DNA from: Treponema sp.
GTDB lineage: Bacteria > Spirochaetota > Spirochaetia > Treponematales > Breznakiellaceae
Reading direction: 5' to 3'
Length of the DNA: 9,396 nucleotides
Assembly: GCA_031259345.1 (NCBI GenBank)
Contig: JAIRLQ010000463.1
Span: 1-9,396, forward strand
The notes beneath the pieces are model-generated. The model made no database searches. It was not told the DNA's origin and worked only from the letters and a program-made list of their open reading frames with translations. The position numbers and the translations under genes are program-made. Every line of letters starts with the position of its first letter. The first letter of the stretch is position 1. This document shows positions 1 through 7,297 of the stretch, in pieces.

Positions 1-960
1 ATCGGCAGGCGAACTTCGTCCTTAAAGGGCATATCCCGCCTTTCGGAACTGGATCGGCTGATTTTTCCATCCGGCTCCAAGGATCTTCCGGAAAAAGAAC
101 TTTTATACGATCTTGAAAACCGTATTTCGGGACGGGCGGTTTCTTCCATTATTTCCATTGTAGAATGTTTTTCCAAACCTCCCAAATTTCTTTCGCTTTT
201 GATTCGCGGTTATGAGTACACAGATCTAAAGAGCGCGCTGGTTTCGTCCATTGGCGGGGACAAGAAGCCCCCGGCTTTTACGGATATAGGCCGCTTTAGG
301 ACTGTTCATTTTGAGGCATGGCCGAATATTCCCGATATGCTTTTGGGTACGGAATTTCAATTTCTTTTGGATAAAAACGGGGTACTCTACAAGGACCTTG
401 GAACCATTGCCCTGCATACCCTTCTGGATCGCCATTATTACGAAGCCCTTTGGGCTTCTCTTAATGAACTGCCCGGAAGCGACAAACGGGCGGCGGAAAA
501 AATACTCGCCGATGAAATTATACTTCACAATATTTGCTGGACCTTACGGCTCCGCAAATTTTACTGGATGTCGGCGGAGGAAGTTAAACTCCACCTGGTT
601 TATATTCCCGGTTTTAAATCGAAGGGGCATTCCTTTGCGGACGACGCTCTTGGCTGCCTGGAATTCCCTCTGGATAACTACCAGGCCTGGACTGCCTGGA
701 AATGGAAAGATTTTTTAAATCCCGATTCCGGCAGTTCCTGGCTGGTAGATCCAAGGTATTTTCAAAACGCCTCTTCAAGGTATCTTTATAACGAAGCCCG
801 GCAGTATTTCCGGCAGCACCCTTTTTCTTTGGATACTATTTTTTGTTTTATTAAACTAAAACAATTTGAAGAAGATGTGCTTACTTCCAATGCCGAAGGC
901 CTTGGGCTCGGGATGGCATCCGGGGATGTTCTTTCTTTGCTGGGGATAGACAATGCTTAA
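1..960 (+). CDS. atpC: V/A-type ATPase subunit C (AC39 family), 5'-truncated by window edge
   Basis: The reading frame is open from base 1 to the TAA at 958-960, giving 319 visible residues. The family is about 330-350 residues long, so probably only some 20-30 N-terminal residues lie outside the window. Subunit C (vatC/ntpC, homologous to eukaryotic subunit d) caps the membrane rotor ring and connects it to the central stalk in the cytoplasm. The protein has no membrane segments and is mostly helical. Visible AC39-like features are YEYTDLKSAL (residues 71-80), LDRHYYEAL (about 142-150), the Asn-Ile followed by LRLRKFY (177-188) and an IPG segment (about 202-204). A TTG at 199 is possible as a start but would discard conserved sequence in the same open frame. 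The gene overlaps subunit I by 8 bases. The family call rests on recalled motif patterns plus its position directly before subunit I; sequence conservation in this family is low. Confidence 0.83.
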   Translation: MGRRTSSLKGISRLSELDRLIFPSGSKDLPEKELLYDLENRISGRAVSSIISIVECFSKPPKFLSLLIRGYEYTDLKSALVSSIGGDKKPPAFTDIGRFRTVHFEAWPNIPDMLLGTEFQFLLDKNGVLYKDLGTIALHTLLDRHYYEALWASLNELPGSDKRAAEKILADEIILHNICWTLRLRKFYWMSAEEVKLHLVYIPGFKSKGHSFADDALGCLEFPLDNYQAWTAWKWKDFLNPDSGSSWLVDPRYFQNASSRYLYNEARQYFRQHPFSLDTIFCFIKLKQFEEDVLTSNAEGLGLGMASGDVLSLLGIDNA

Positions 961-3013
961 GCCCCGTAAAATGAAACAAATTGAGCTGACCGTTCTTGCC
1001 CGGGATGCGGACGCGGTTATTGAATACCTTGGCAGAAAAGGGGTAATGCATTTTACCGAAGACGGGGAAGCCTATGAGCCCCCGGAAAGCGGAACCGTTC
1101 AGGCTTTGGATGCCGCTTCTTATCGTTTTATAAAGGACAAGCTTGAAAAACTTGAAGCCGCATCGGCCTGCCTTGGACTTGAGCTTCCCTCGGAACCCGA
1201 AGAGGAAAGCCGAAATCCCGGAGAAACCGAAGAAGCCCTGACGGATAAAATAACTGCCGCTGTTTCTTCCCTAAGCCAGCGGGAAAATTTGCAAAACCAG
1301 GAAAAGAAAAAGATAGAAGAAGCCCTGGCGGAGGCAAAAGCTTTTGCGAACCTTAATGCGCCTTTTGCGGATCTGGATCAGCTTTCGTATCTTACCCTTA
1401 GGGTAGGGCGGCTTGATCCAAGGCGGCATGATGAACTGCGGGAGGCTCTGACAGACAGGGCCGTGATTATCCCCCTGGATGAGGAGGGCTTAGGAGACCG
1501 GGTACTTGCCGCGGCTTCACGTAAAGGCCGCTTTGCCCTGGATTCGGAGCTAAAACGGGCGAACTTTATCCCCATTACAGTTCCCGAAGGCTACAAAGGG
1601 ATTCCCGGGGAACTTCTTTCGGGTCTGGAATCCCGGCTTAAAGAGGCGGAAAAGGATCTAAACGAAATTGCGGAACGGAAAAAGCAGTTCAAGGATGAAT
1701 ACGGCGCTACTCTGGTTTCTCTTACCGCTTCGTATCTTATGGCGGGAGTTATGGAACAGCTTAAGGCCAAGCTTAAATCGACCAAAAACGCATACTTCCT
1801 TACCGGTTGGGTTCCCGCCGACTCTGTGTCTTCCATGATAGACGATCTGGAAAAGGTAACAGACGGCAGGGTTGCCGCCCGCTCTTTTAATCCCGAAGAA
1901 ATTCCTTCGGTACGGGACAAAACGGAGAAGGTGCCTGTATCACTGGATCACGGCGCGTTTGTAAAAGGCTTTGAAGGGGTGGTGTTTTCTTACGGCGCGC
2001 CTTTGTATGGCACCATAGACCCTACGCCGTTTGTGGCAATTTTCTTTACGGTTTTATTCGGCATTATGTTTGGCGATCTGGGCCAGGGCTTTGTGCTTTT
2101 TCTTTTGGGATTTCTTACAGGAAAACGCGGCTTAAAAGTTCTTGCCGGATTCCGCAAATTTTCCGTTCCCCTCCTTTCGGTAGGAATTTCCTCAATGGTA
2201 ATGGGCCTTTTAAACGGCGCGGTTTTTACCAACGAAGAACTGCTTGTGGGCCTTACCCGTACTGTTACCGGCTTTCTTACCGGCCATCCGGTGGACCGCC
2301 TGCTTGTCCTGATGCCCCTTCCGGAGCACGGCGGCAGTGTAACCAAGCTGTTTTATTTTTTTGGTTTTACCATCGGCGTGGGGATAATACTCAATTCGGT
2401 AGGGCTTTTGGTAAATGTAGTCAATCAAATATCCCTTAAGGAATATGAGAAAGCCCTGTTTTCCAAAACCGGCGTTTCGGGCATTGTGCTTTTCTGGTAT
2501 GCCGTAAGCCTGGCTGTGCGTTTTATTATTGGGATGATAAATCCGCCGGATTCTTTTGTTTTCCGCTTTATCTGGTTTGATATCATAGGATTGGCAATTC
2601 CGGTTCTGGCCATCTTTTTTGGCCCCCCCCTCTGGCGGCTTTTCCTGGGGCGGCGCCCGGTATTTGCCGAAGGCATCATGGTATTCATTATGGAAGGCTT
2701 TGTGGAAATTCTGGAAACCGTTTCGACCTATGTTTCCAATACCGTAAGTTTTCTCCGGGTTGGGGCCTTTGCCCTTTCCCACGCCGTGCTGTCTTTTATT
2801 GTTTTTACTTTTGCCGACATGGTGTCGGGTGTAAGCGCCGGCGGCGCGTTTTCTTTTCTTGTTTTGATCATAGGAAACGCCGTCATTATAATTCTTGAGG
2901 GAATGATCGTTGCTATTCAGGTAGTACGTCTTCAATATTACGAATTCTTCAGCAAATTTTTTACAGAGACCGGGGTGGAGTTTACGCCTTTCAGGTTCCG
3001 CAAGGGAGTATAG
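953..3013 (+). CDS. atpI: V/A-type ATPase membrane subunit I (a subunit)
   Basis: This is the 686-residue stator subunit that forms the ion half-channels beside the rotor ring. Residues 1-330 are a charged cytosolic arm with coiled-coil-like stretches (55-75, 105-133, 225-250). The membrane half runs from about 340 to 670, with roughly seven to eight hydrophobic segments. Conserved motifs include YGAPLYGTIDPTPF (347-360), FGIMFGDLGQGF (369-380) and SFLRVGAFALSHA (599-611). In the last, Arg602 matches the essential arginine that pairs with the rotor carboxylate. Glu649 and Arg659 sit in the penultimate conserved helix. ATG 953 overlaps the subunit C stop by 8 bases and has GGGGAT a suitable distance upstream; an internal ATG at 971 has less support. 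An 8-C run at 2623-2630 lies in frame (FFGPPLW) and is a possible slippage site. The gene is followed after 1 base by subunit K. Confidence 0.97.
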   Translation: MLKPRKMKQIELTVLARDADAVIEYLGRKGVMHFTEDGEAYEPPESGTVQALDAASYRFIKDKLEKLEAASACLGLELPSEPEEESRNPGETEEALTDKITAAVSSLSQRENLQNQEKKKIEEALAEAKAFANLNAPFADLDQLSYLTLRVGRLDPRRHDELREALTDRAVIIPLDEEGLGDRVLAAASRKGRFALDSELKRANFIPITVPEGYKGIPGELLSGLESRLKEAEKDLNEIAERKKQFKDEYGATLVSLTASYLMAGVMEQLKAKLKSTKNAYFLTGWVPADSVSSMIDDLEKVTDGRVAARSFNPEEIPSVRDKTEKVPVSLDHGAFVKGFEGVVFSYGAPLYGTIDPTPFVAIFFTVLFGIMFGDLGQGFVLFLLGFLTGKRGLKVLAGFRKFSVPLLSVGISSMVMGLLNGAVFTNEELLVGLTRTVTGFLTGHPVDRLLVLMPLPEHGGSVTKLFYFFGFTIGVGIILNSVGLLVNVVNQISLKEYEKALFSKTGVSGIVLFWYAVSLAVRFIIGMINPPDSFVFRFIWFDIIGLAIPVLAIFFGPPLWRLFLGRRPVFAEGIMVFIMEGFVEILETVSTYVSNTVSFLRVGAFALSHAVLSFIVFTFADMVSGVSAGGAFSFLVLIIGNAVIIILEGMIVAIQVVRLQYYEFFSKFFTETGVEFTPFRFRKGV
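2623..2630 (+). repeat. Homopolymeric C8 tract inside atpI
   Basis: Eight consecutive C residues follow a T6 run and GG, encoding Gly-Pro-Pro-Leu in a loop before the last third of subunit I. The frame is intact as given. Tracts of this length can slip during replication or be miscalled in sequencing; a one-base change would truncate the protein before Arg602. Confidence 0.9.
3002..3008 (+). promoter_or_regulatory. Ribosome binding site of atpK
   Basis: AAGGGAG lies 6 bases before ATG 3015, inside the last codons of atpI. It is the strongest Shine-Dalgarno match in the operon, which fits the need to make many copies of the rotor proteolipid per complex. That stoichiometry argument is an inference. 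Confidence 0.7.
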
Positions 3014-3014
3014 G

Positions 3015-3341
3015 ATGAAGCGAAAGATTGTTTTTTTGATGTTAATTTTACTGACAATGTCCGCGGCAGTGTTCGCGTCAACAGAGTTGGCAGCCCAGGA
3101 AGCCGAGCCCGCTTCCCGGGCGGTTTCAGACGGCTCTTTGTGGAAATACCTTGCTGCGGCTTTAGCGGTAGGAATTTCCTGTATTGCCGGCGGCATTGCG
3201 GTCGGCCAGATTGGATCTGCCGCCATGGGCGCTATGAGCGAAAACCCGGAGCTTTCCGGCAAGGCCCTGCCTTATGCCGGCCTTGCCGAAGGCATTTGTC
3301 TTTGGGGCTTTCTGGTTGCGCTTCTTATTCTGGTTATTTAG
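3015..3341 (+). CDS. atpK: V/A-type ATPase subunit K (rotor-ring proteolipid) with signal peptide
   Basis: This is a 108-residue proteolipid whose copies form the rotating membrane ring. Residues 1-21 look like a cleavable signal peptide: MKRK, then a hydrophobic stretch, then VFA before Ser22. A short polar linker (22-42) follows. Helix 1 (about 43-74) is rich in Gly/Ala and contains Gln65. A polar loop, SENPELSGK (75-83), is followed by helix 2 (84-108) with the sequence GLAEGICLWGF, where Glu92 is the ion-carrying carboxylate. The mature protein is therefore a single two-helix hairpin of the roughly 8-kDa type, unlike the four-helix fused NtpK of Enterococcus hirae. Ion specificity (H+ or Na+) cannot be settled by eye: Gln65 and Glu92 are compatible with Na+ binding, but a Gly follows the Glu. 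It lies 1 base after atpI and 13 bases before atpF. Confidence 0.93.
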   Translation: MKRKIVFLMLILLTMSAAVFASTELAAQEAEPASRAVSDGSLWKYLAAALAVGISCIAGGIAVGQIGSAAMGAMSENPELSGKALPYAGLAEGICLWGFLVALLILVI

Positions 3342-3354
3342 GCTAAAGAAACAG

Positions 3355-3696
3355 GTGGATTTTTTCTTTATCGGGGAGGCGGAACTGGTAACAGCCTTCC
3401 GTTTTGTTGGAATCTCCGGTGCGCCGGTATCCGACGCCGCCGCCGCGCGGCTTGTTTTTCGCCGGATGACAGAAGGCTACGATGAAACGGCCGGCGCAGT
3501 GATCCCGGGCATCGAAAAATGCCGGGTGCTTATTTTGACCGAAGAAGTCGCCGATTGGCTCGGCGAGCTGCTTATCAACTGGCAGCTTTCGGATCAATAC
3601 CCGCTTATCGTGGAAGTTCCAGGACTTCTGGGCCGCCTCCCTGGACGCCAAACCCTGGTAGATTCAATCCGCGAGGCTATAGGAATACACGTGTAA
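3355..3696 (+). CDS. atpF: V/A-type ATPase subunit F (central stalk)
   Basis: This 113-residue protein belongs to the small Rossmann-like central-stalk subunit family (F; NtpG in E. hirae), which binds the D shaft and helps couple rotation to the membrane ring. The start chosen is GTG 3355, giving MDFFFIGEAELVTAFRFVGI, the typical first beta strand followed by the GF-helix pattern. Further family-like segments are VLILTEEVADWLGELL (58-73), YPLIVEVPG (82-90) and the C-terminal helix ending AIGIHV. The frame is open upstream to an ATG at 3274, but that extension overlaps the end of atpK out of frame and is not F-like. The Shine-Dalgarno signal before GTG is weak (AGG about 12 bases away), suggesting re-initiation after atpK. 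atpE follows after 2 bases. Confidence 0.88.
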   Translation: MDFFFIGEAELVTAFRFVGISGAPVSDAAAARLVFRRMTEGYDETAGAVIPGIEKCRVLILTEEVADWLGELLINWQLSDQYPLIVEVPGLLGRLPGRQTLVDSIREAIGIHV

Positions 3697-3698
3697 TT

Positions 3699-4379
3699 AT
3701 GGAAGAACTGCGTTCAACTGAAGCCCTGGACCGGGAAATTTTGGAAGATGCCCGAAAAAAGGCCTTTAAGATTTTAAAAAGCGCTGACGAAACGCTTGAG
3801 TCCCAGACAAAGCGCTGGAACAAAAAAACCGCAAAGGCTTTGCTGGACAGTCAAAAGAGTTATGCTGCCCGCCTTGAAAAGGTAAAAGAAGAAATTTTTG
3901 CCCGGCTGCCTTTGGATAAGCGCCGCCTCCGTTCCAAAACAGCAGAGAAATCACTTACTCAAGCTATGGAGGTTTTTTTGCATGGTTTAAACCGTGAACA
4001 ATTACTGGCAGTGCTGGATCGGGAATTTGCGGCGCGCCTTGCGGCTTGCATTGACTGGACAGACGGCGGCAGCCAAAACCCGGCGTTGCCCGGCGTTAAA
4101 GCGGAGGAAGCTGTTCTCTCCTATTCCGGCCTTAGCGAAACCGAAGCCGGGATCGCTTTGCAAAAAGCCCTTGGCTTCATACCCAAAGGCTTTGACGGTA
4201 ATAATATTAAACTGAAAAAAAATGAAAGCTCACTTGCCTCAGCGTTCCCCGCTCTCTCACTTCAAACCGATACGGTGTGGATTAGCGCCTCGGTAGAAGA
4301 AGCGGCCTTTTACCTGCTTGAAACCAGGCGCGCCGAACTTGCCGCAGCCCTTTTAGGCGGGGGTGTGTTGGATGATTAG
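3699..4379 (+). CDS. atpE: V/A-type ATPase subunit E (peripheral stalk)
   Basis: This is a 226-residue peripheral-stalk subunit that links the catalytic head to subunit I as a stator. Residues 1-115 are highly charged and helical, rich in Glu, Lys, Arg and Ala (for example LEDARKKAFKILKSADETLE at 15-34), as expected for the long coiled-coil N-terminal arm. Residues 130-226 form a mixed C-terminal part that ends in an alpha-helical segment (VEEAAFYLLETRRAELAAAL, 199-218), as in E subunits that clasp the A/B head. E subunits are poorly conserved, so the call leans on length, charge pattern and position between F and A. The stalk partner G/H is not visible in the window and may lie upstream of atpC. 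ATG 3699 is 2 bases after the atpF stop; the open frame further upstream overlaps atpF and is not used. The stop overlaps the atpA start. Confidence 0.8.
   Translation: MEELRSTEALDREILEDARKKAFKILKSADETLESQTKRWNKKTAKALLDSQKSYAARLEKVKEEIFARLPLDKRRLRSKTAEKSLTQAMEVFLHGLNREQLLAVLDREFAARLAACIDWTDGGSQNPALPGVKAEEAVLSYSGLSETEAGIALQKALGFIPKGFDGNNIKLKKNESSLASAFPALSLQTDTVWISASVEEAAFYLLETRRAELAAALLGGGVLDD
4355..4363 (+). promoter_or_regulatory. Ribosome binding site deciding the atpA start
   Basis: AGGCGGGGG lies 8 bases before ATG 4372. A GTG at 4363 in the same frame lies within this purine stretch and would add only the non-family residues MCW, so the binding site favours ATG 4372. Confidence 0.65.
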
Positions 4380-6177
4380 CGGTAAAGTTACCCGTATCTC
4401 GGGCCCCATTATTCGGGCCCGAGGCCTGGGCGGCGCGGGGCTTTTTGATGTGGTTGAAGTCGGCGAAAAGCGGCTTATCGGCGAAATTGTCAGGCTGGAA
4501 AAAGAGGAAGCCATAGTCCAGGTTTACGAAGATGACACAGGCCTTATGATAGGCGCCGGCGCTGCAAGCACAGGCAGGCCCTTATCGGTACTGCTGGGCC
4601 CCGGCCTTATAGGTACAATTTACGATGGCATACAGCGGCCCCTGGAAGCCCTGTACAAAGAGTCCGGGGCCTTTATGGAGGCGGGCGGCCGCGGGGATCC
4701 GCTTGATCCGGACAAAGAATGGTCTTTTATTCCCGACCCGGCCCTTGCCGCCCGCGTTGCCGCGGGGGAAAAAGTTCCCGCCGTTTCCGGACTTGTACTG
4801 GGTACGGTAAAAGAAACGGAAAGCATTACCTGTAAGATTATGATCCCTCCGGGCGTTGCGGGCGGAAACAAAGCCCGGGGTATCATCGCCTGGCTTTCTC
4901 CCGCTTCAAGTTTCACTGTTTCGGGCGTTGCGGCCCGTACCGATCTGGGGGAAGAAATAAAACTGGCGCAGTGGTGGCCTGTACGCGTGCCCCGGCCCAA
5001 TGCCGGGAGGCTGGGGGCCGAAACACCCCTGGCAACCGGGCAGCGGGTTATCGATGTGTTCTTCCCCCTGTCAAAGGGCGGCGTTGCGGCAATACCGGGC
5101 GGTTTTGGCACCGGCAAAACCATGACCCAGCATGCCATTGCCAAATGGTGCGATGCCGATGTGATTGTCTACATTGGCTGCGGTGAGCGGGGAAACGAAA
5201 TGACCGATGTCCTTACCGAGTTTCCCCACCTTATAGACCCGCGCTCGGGGCGCTCGCTTATGGAGCGCACAATACTTATCGCCAATACCAGCAATATGCC
5301 CGTTGCCGCCCGTGAAGTATCCATTTACACAGGTGTTACCCTGGCGGAGTTTTACCGCGACATGGGCTGTCATGTCGCTATCATGGCGGACTCTACAAGC
5401 CGTTGGGCCGAAGCCCTTCGGGAACTTTCGGGGCGTATGGAAGAAATGCCCGCGGAGGAAGGCTTTCCCGCCTACCTTCCCACACGGCTTGCGGAGTTTT
5501 ATGAACGGGCAGGCCGGGTACAAACCCTAGGCGGCAGTGAAGGCTCAGTGTCTATTATAGGCGCGGTTTCTCCGCCCGGCGGAGACTTTTCGGAGCCCGT
5601 AACCCAGCATACCAAACGCTTTATACGATGCTTTTGGGCTCTTGACCGGGATCTTGCCAATGCGCGGCATTATCCGGCCATAAGCTGGATAGACAGCTAT
5701 TCGGAGTACGCCGAAGAAGTCAAATCCTGGTGGGAAAAGGTTAGCCCCCAATGGGCCGCTGTCCGTCAGGCCGCCCTGGACCTTCTTAAAAAAGAGCAGC
5801 GCCTTGCGGAAATTGTCCGTCTCATCGGCCCCGACGCCCTGCCCGACGACCAGCGCCTGGTGCTTCTTAGCGCCGACATCATTAAAAATGGTTTTCTTCA
5901 GCAAAACTCTTTTGATGAAATTGATATGTACTGCTCCCCAGCCAAACAGGTGCGTCTGCTCGAACTGATTATGGAATTTCATGAACGCGCCGCCACCTGC
6001 ATCAAGCTGGGCGCCCCGCTCATTAAAATTACATCCCTTTCCATCCGGGAAGAACTTTCCCGCCTTAAGTCCACTGTCAAAAACGACGACACTGAAGCCC
6101 TCTCCGGCTTTGAACAAGGCATGAGAACCAGTCTGGAAGAACTGGAGCGGAGTTACAGAACAAAGGAAATGCTTTAA
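4372..6177 (+). CDS. atpA: V/A-type ATPase catalytic subunit A
   Basis: This 601-residue catalytic subunit normally alternates with B in an A3B3 head that hydrolyses or makes ATP in the cytoplasm. The N-terminal beta-barrel starts ISGKVTRISGPI (2-13). The A-specific non-homologous (bulge) region spans about 100-190. The Walker A loop is GGFGTGKT (243-250), with Gly and Thr where GPFGSGKT is common; Lys249 and Thr250 are intact. CGERGNEM (270-277) carries the catalytic Glu272, and VAIMADSTSRWAEALRE (335-351) holds Walker B Asp340. EEMPAEEGFPAYL (357-369) and EFYERAGRV (375-383) are also typical. The C-terminal helical domain is complete, so length and motifs indicate an active subunit. ATG 4372 overlaps the atpE stop by 8 bases. 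The atpB and atpD genes expected next are absent; an oppositely oriented AT-rich module begins 64 bases later. Confidence 0.98.
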   Translation: MISGKVTRISGPIIRARGLGGAGLFDVVEVGEKRLIGEIVRLEKEEAIVQVYEDDTGLMIGAGAASTGRPLSVLLGPGLIGTIYDGIQRPLEALYKESGAFMEAGGRGDPLDPDKEWSFIPDPALAARVAAGEKVPAVSGLVLGTVKETESITCKIMIPPGVAGGNKARGIIAWLSPASSFTVSGVAARTDLGEEIKLAQWWPVRVPRPNAGRLGAETPLATGQRVIDVFFPLSKGGVAAIPGGFGTGKTMTQHAIAKWCDADVIVYIGCGERGNEMTDVLTEFPHLIDPRSGRSLMERTILIANTSNMPVAAREVSIYTGVTLAEFYRDMGCHVAIMADSTSRWAEALRELSGRMEEMPAEEGFPAYLPTRLAEFYERAGRVQTLGGSEGSVSIIGAVSPPGGDFSEPVTQHTKRFIRCFWALDRDLANARHYPAISWIDSYSEYAEEVKSWWEKVSPQWAAVRQAALDLLKKEQRLAEIVRLIGPDALPDDQRLVLLSADIIKNGFLQQNSFDEIDMYCSPAKQVRLLELIMEFHERAATCIKLGAPLIKITSLSIREELSRLKSTVKNDDTEALSGFEQGMRTSLEELERSYRTKEML

Positions 6178-6225
6178 TACGCGGATCATAAACTCAGTAA
6201 CATTTTAATCTCAGATTATTCAGAT

Positions 6226-6250
6226 CTTAAATAGACACTAATTATTTAAG
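6226..6250. repeat. AT-rich inverted repeat at the convergent gene ends
   Basis: CTTAAATA (6226-6233) and TATTTAAG (6243-6250) form a perfect 8-base-pair stem with a 9-base loop, overlapping the stop codon of the radical SAM gene. It lies between converging transcripts and could act as a weak bidirectional terminator. The stem is nearly all A/T and neither side is followed by a clean T run, so terminator function is doubtful. The rest of 6178-6241 shows only a short direct repeat (CAGAT twice) and no gene. Confidence 0.35.
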
Positions 6251-7297
6251 CGTTTTATTTATACAAGTTATTATCGTATCTTTTTTTTCATTCCATAAGT
6301 GCATGGCACCGCCATTGCAGTTTTTATAATCTTTACAATCTGTACAAATTCCCGTCTTTGTCCAATTACGGTTCCTCATAACCTCAAACCGATTATTCCA
6401 TACTTCAAGGAAATTGTCATTGTAAATATTCCCTTGCACAAAATTTCGGTTGATATTTGGACACGCCGATATTGACCCGTCTATCAGCACTGAAGCTATA
6501 TTTATTCCCGCACGACAAAAAAAATAGGAATCCCGTACTTGTTTTTCATATTTTCCAACATACGCCTCACAGCTAAATTTAACATCAATACCACTTTTCA
6601 TACGAGAGAGGACAATAAAATCCATCAACTGTTTTAATTCATTGGATGTTAATATCATATCATTATTATTTACGGCCCTTCCGATAGGCGCTATTGTAAA
6701 AAGCCGCCAGGCTTTTACCTTTTTTGAAATTAGAAAATCTTTAAAATCAGAAAGTTCGCTGATGTTTTTTCGATTGACGCATGTAACAACATCATAGGTC
6801 AAACCTTTTGAAGACGCAATCAAATCTAGCGCCTTAACCGCGTTTTCAAAACTTTTGTTGTTTGACCTTAGCCAATTATGACTATTTTCAAGTCCGTCAA
6901 GACTTAGGGTTAAAGTCCCCATTCCCGCCGCAAGCAGTCCGGCGTGAATATCAAAAGTATAGCCATACCCATTGGTAACAATTCCCCAGTGAAAACCGTA
7001 TTCCCGTAATGTCTTGCCGCATAAAATCAGGTCTTTCCGCAACAACGGTTCTCCGCCCGTTATAACCACCGTTATATCGCTAGCCCTATATGTATGCGTT
7101 ATAGGCAGAATTGCCTGTAAGAAGTCATTAAAGGGCATGTCAGGTACTGTGGAATCGGACGCGCAATCCGATCCGCAGTGTAAACACCTCAAATTACACC
7201 GTTGAGTACATTCCCAGAACAGATAATTTAATTCATGTAATTTTGTTTCATTCTGCCTAAACAAGCGATGAATATAAGGCAAAATCTTATTTGGCAT
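6242..7297 (-). CDS. Radical SAM/SPASM enzyme of the rSAM/lipoprotein system
   Basis: This is a 351-residue radical S-adenosylmethionine enzyme. The cluster-binding motif CNLRCLHC supplies Cys34, Cys38 and Cys41 in CxxxCxxC spacing. GGEP (81-84) and the LSLDGL strand (131-136) follow as in the partial TIM barrel of the superfamily. The C-terminal part looks like a SPASM auxiliary-cluster domain: Cys261, then G274-x4-Cys279, a GN-I-x(n)-W segment (289-300), then Cys318-x2-Cys321-x5-Cys327 followed by Gly-Gly, and Cys345 as a distant final cysteine. SPASM enzymes usually modify peptides or proteins. The overlap with a small lipoprotein gene and the C-terminal 'GGAMHLW...C' pattern match the family I recall as TIGR04133 (rSAM/lipoprotein system). 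ATG 7297 overlaps the lipoprotein gene by 11 bases with no good ribosome site of its own, so translation is probably coupled. The reaction is unknown; the lipoprotein as substrate is an inference. Confidence 0.88.
   Translation of the reverse strand: MPNKILPYIHRLFRQNETKLHELNYLFWECTQRCNLRCLHCGSDCASDSTVPDMPFNDFLQAILPITHTYRASDITVVITGGEPLLRKDLILCGKTLREYGFHWGIVTNGYGYTFDIHAGLLAAGMGTLTLSLDGLENSHNWLRSNNKSFENAVKALDLIASSKGLTYDVVTCVNRKNISELSDFKDFLISKKVKAWRLFTIAPIGRAVNNNDMILTSNELKQLMDFIVLSRMKSGIDVKFSCEAYVGKYEKQVRDSYFFCRAGINIASVLIDGSISACPNINRNFVQGNIYNDNFLEVWNNRFEVMRNRNWTKTGICTDCKDYKNCNGGAMHLWNEKKDTIITCINKTLK

Noticed and set aside
199..960. Subunit C starting at TTG 199
   Set aside because: The same frame is open to the window edge and the upstream residues look like the AC39 N-terminal region, so the gene begins outside the window.
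2210..3262. 350-codon open frame on the - strand antisense to atpI and atpK
   Set aside because: It lies wholly against two unmistakable subunit genes, its translation is very rich in Lys, Asn and Pro with no family motif, and it has no ribosome site. It is a by-product of the codon bias on the other strand.
3274..3354. N-terminal extension of subunit F from ATG 3274
   Set aside because: It overlaps the end of atpK in another frame and adds residues unlike any F subunit; GTG 3355 gives the expected first strand.
3519..3698. Upstream extension of subunit E from ATG 3519
   Set aside because: It overlaps most of atpF; ATG 3699, 2 bases after the atpF stop, gives a normal E subunit length.
5545..6189. 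214-codon open frame on the - strand antisense to atpA
   Set aside because: It is the complement of conserved atpA sequence with no recognisable domain.
6178..6241. Remnant of atpB after atpA
   Set aside because: Only 64 AT-rich bases lie between the genes, and no B-subunit motif is readable in any frame.
6242..7297. Radical SAM gene as PqqE, an anaerobic sulfatase-maturing enzyme or a heme d1 enzyme (NirJ)
   Set aside because: No matching partner genes (pqqA, sulfatase, nir) are present. The overlapping small lipoprotein and the C-terminal cysteine pattern fit the rSAM/lipoprotein family better.
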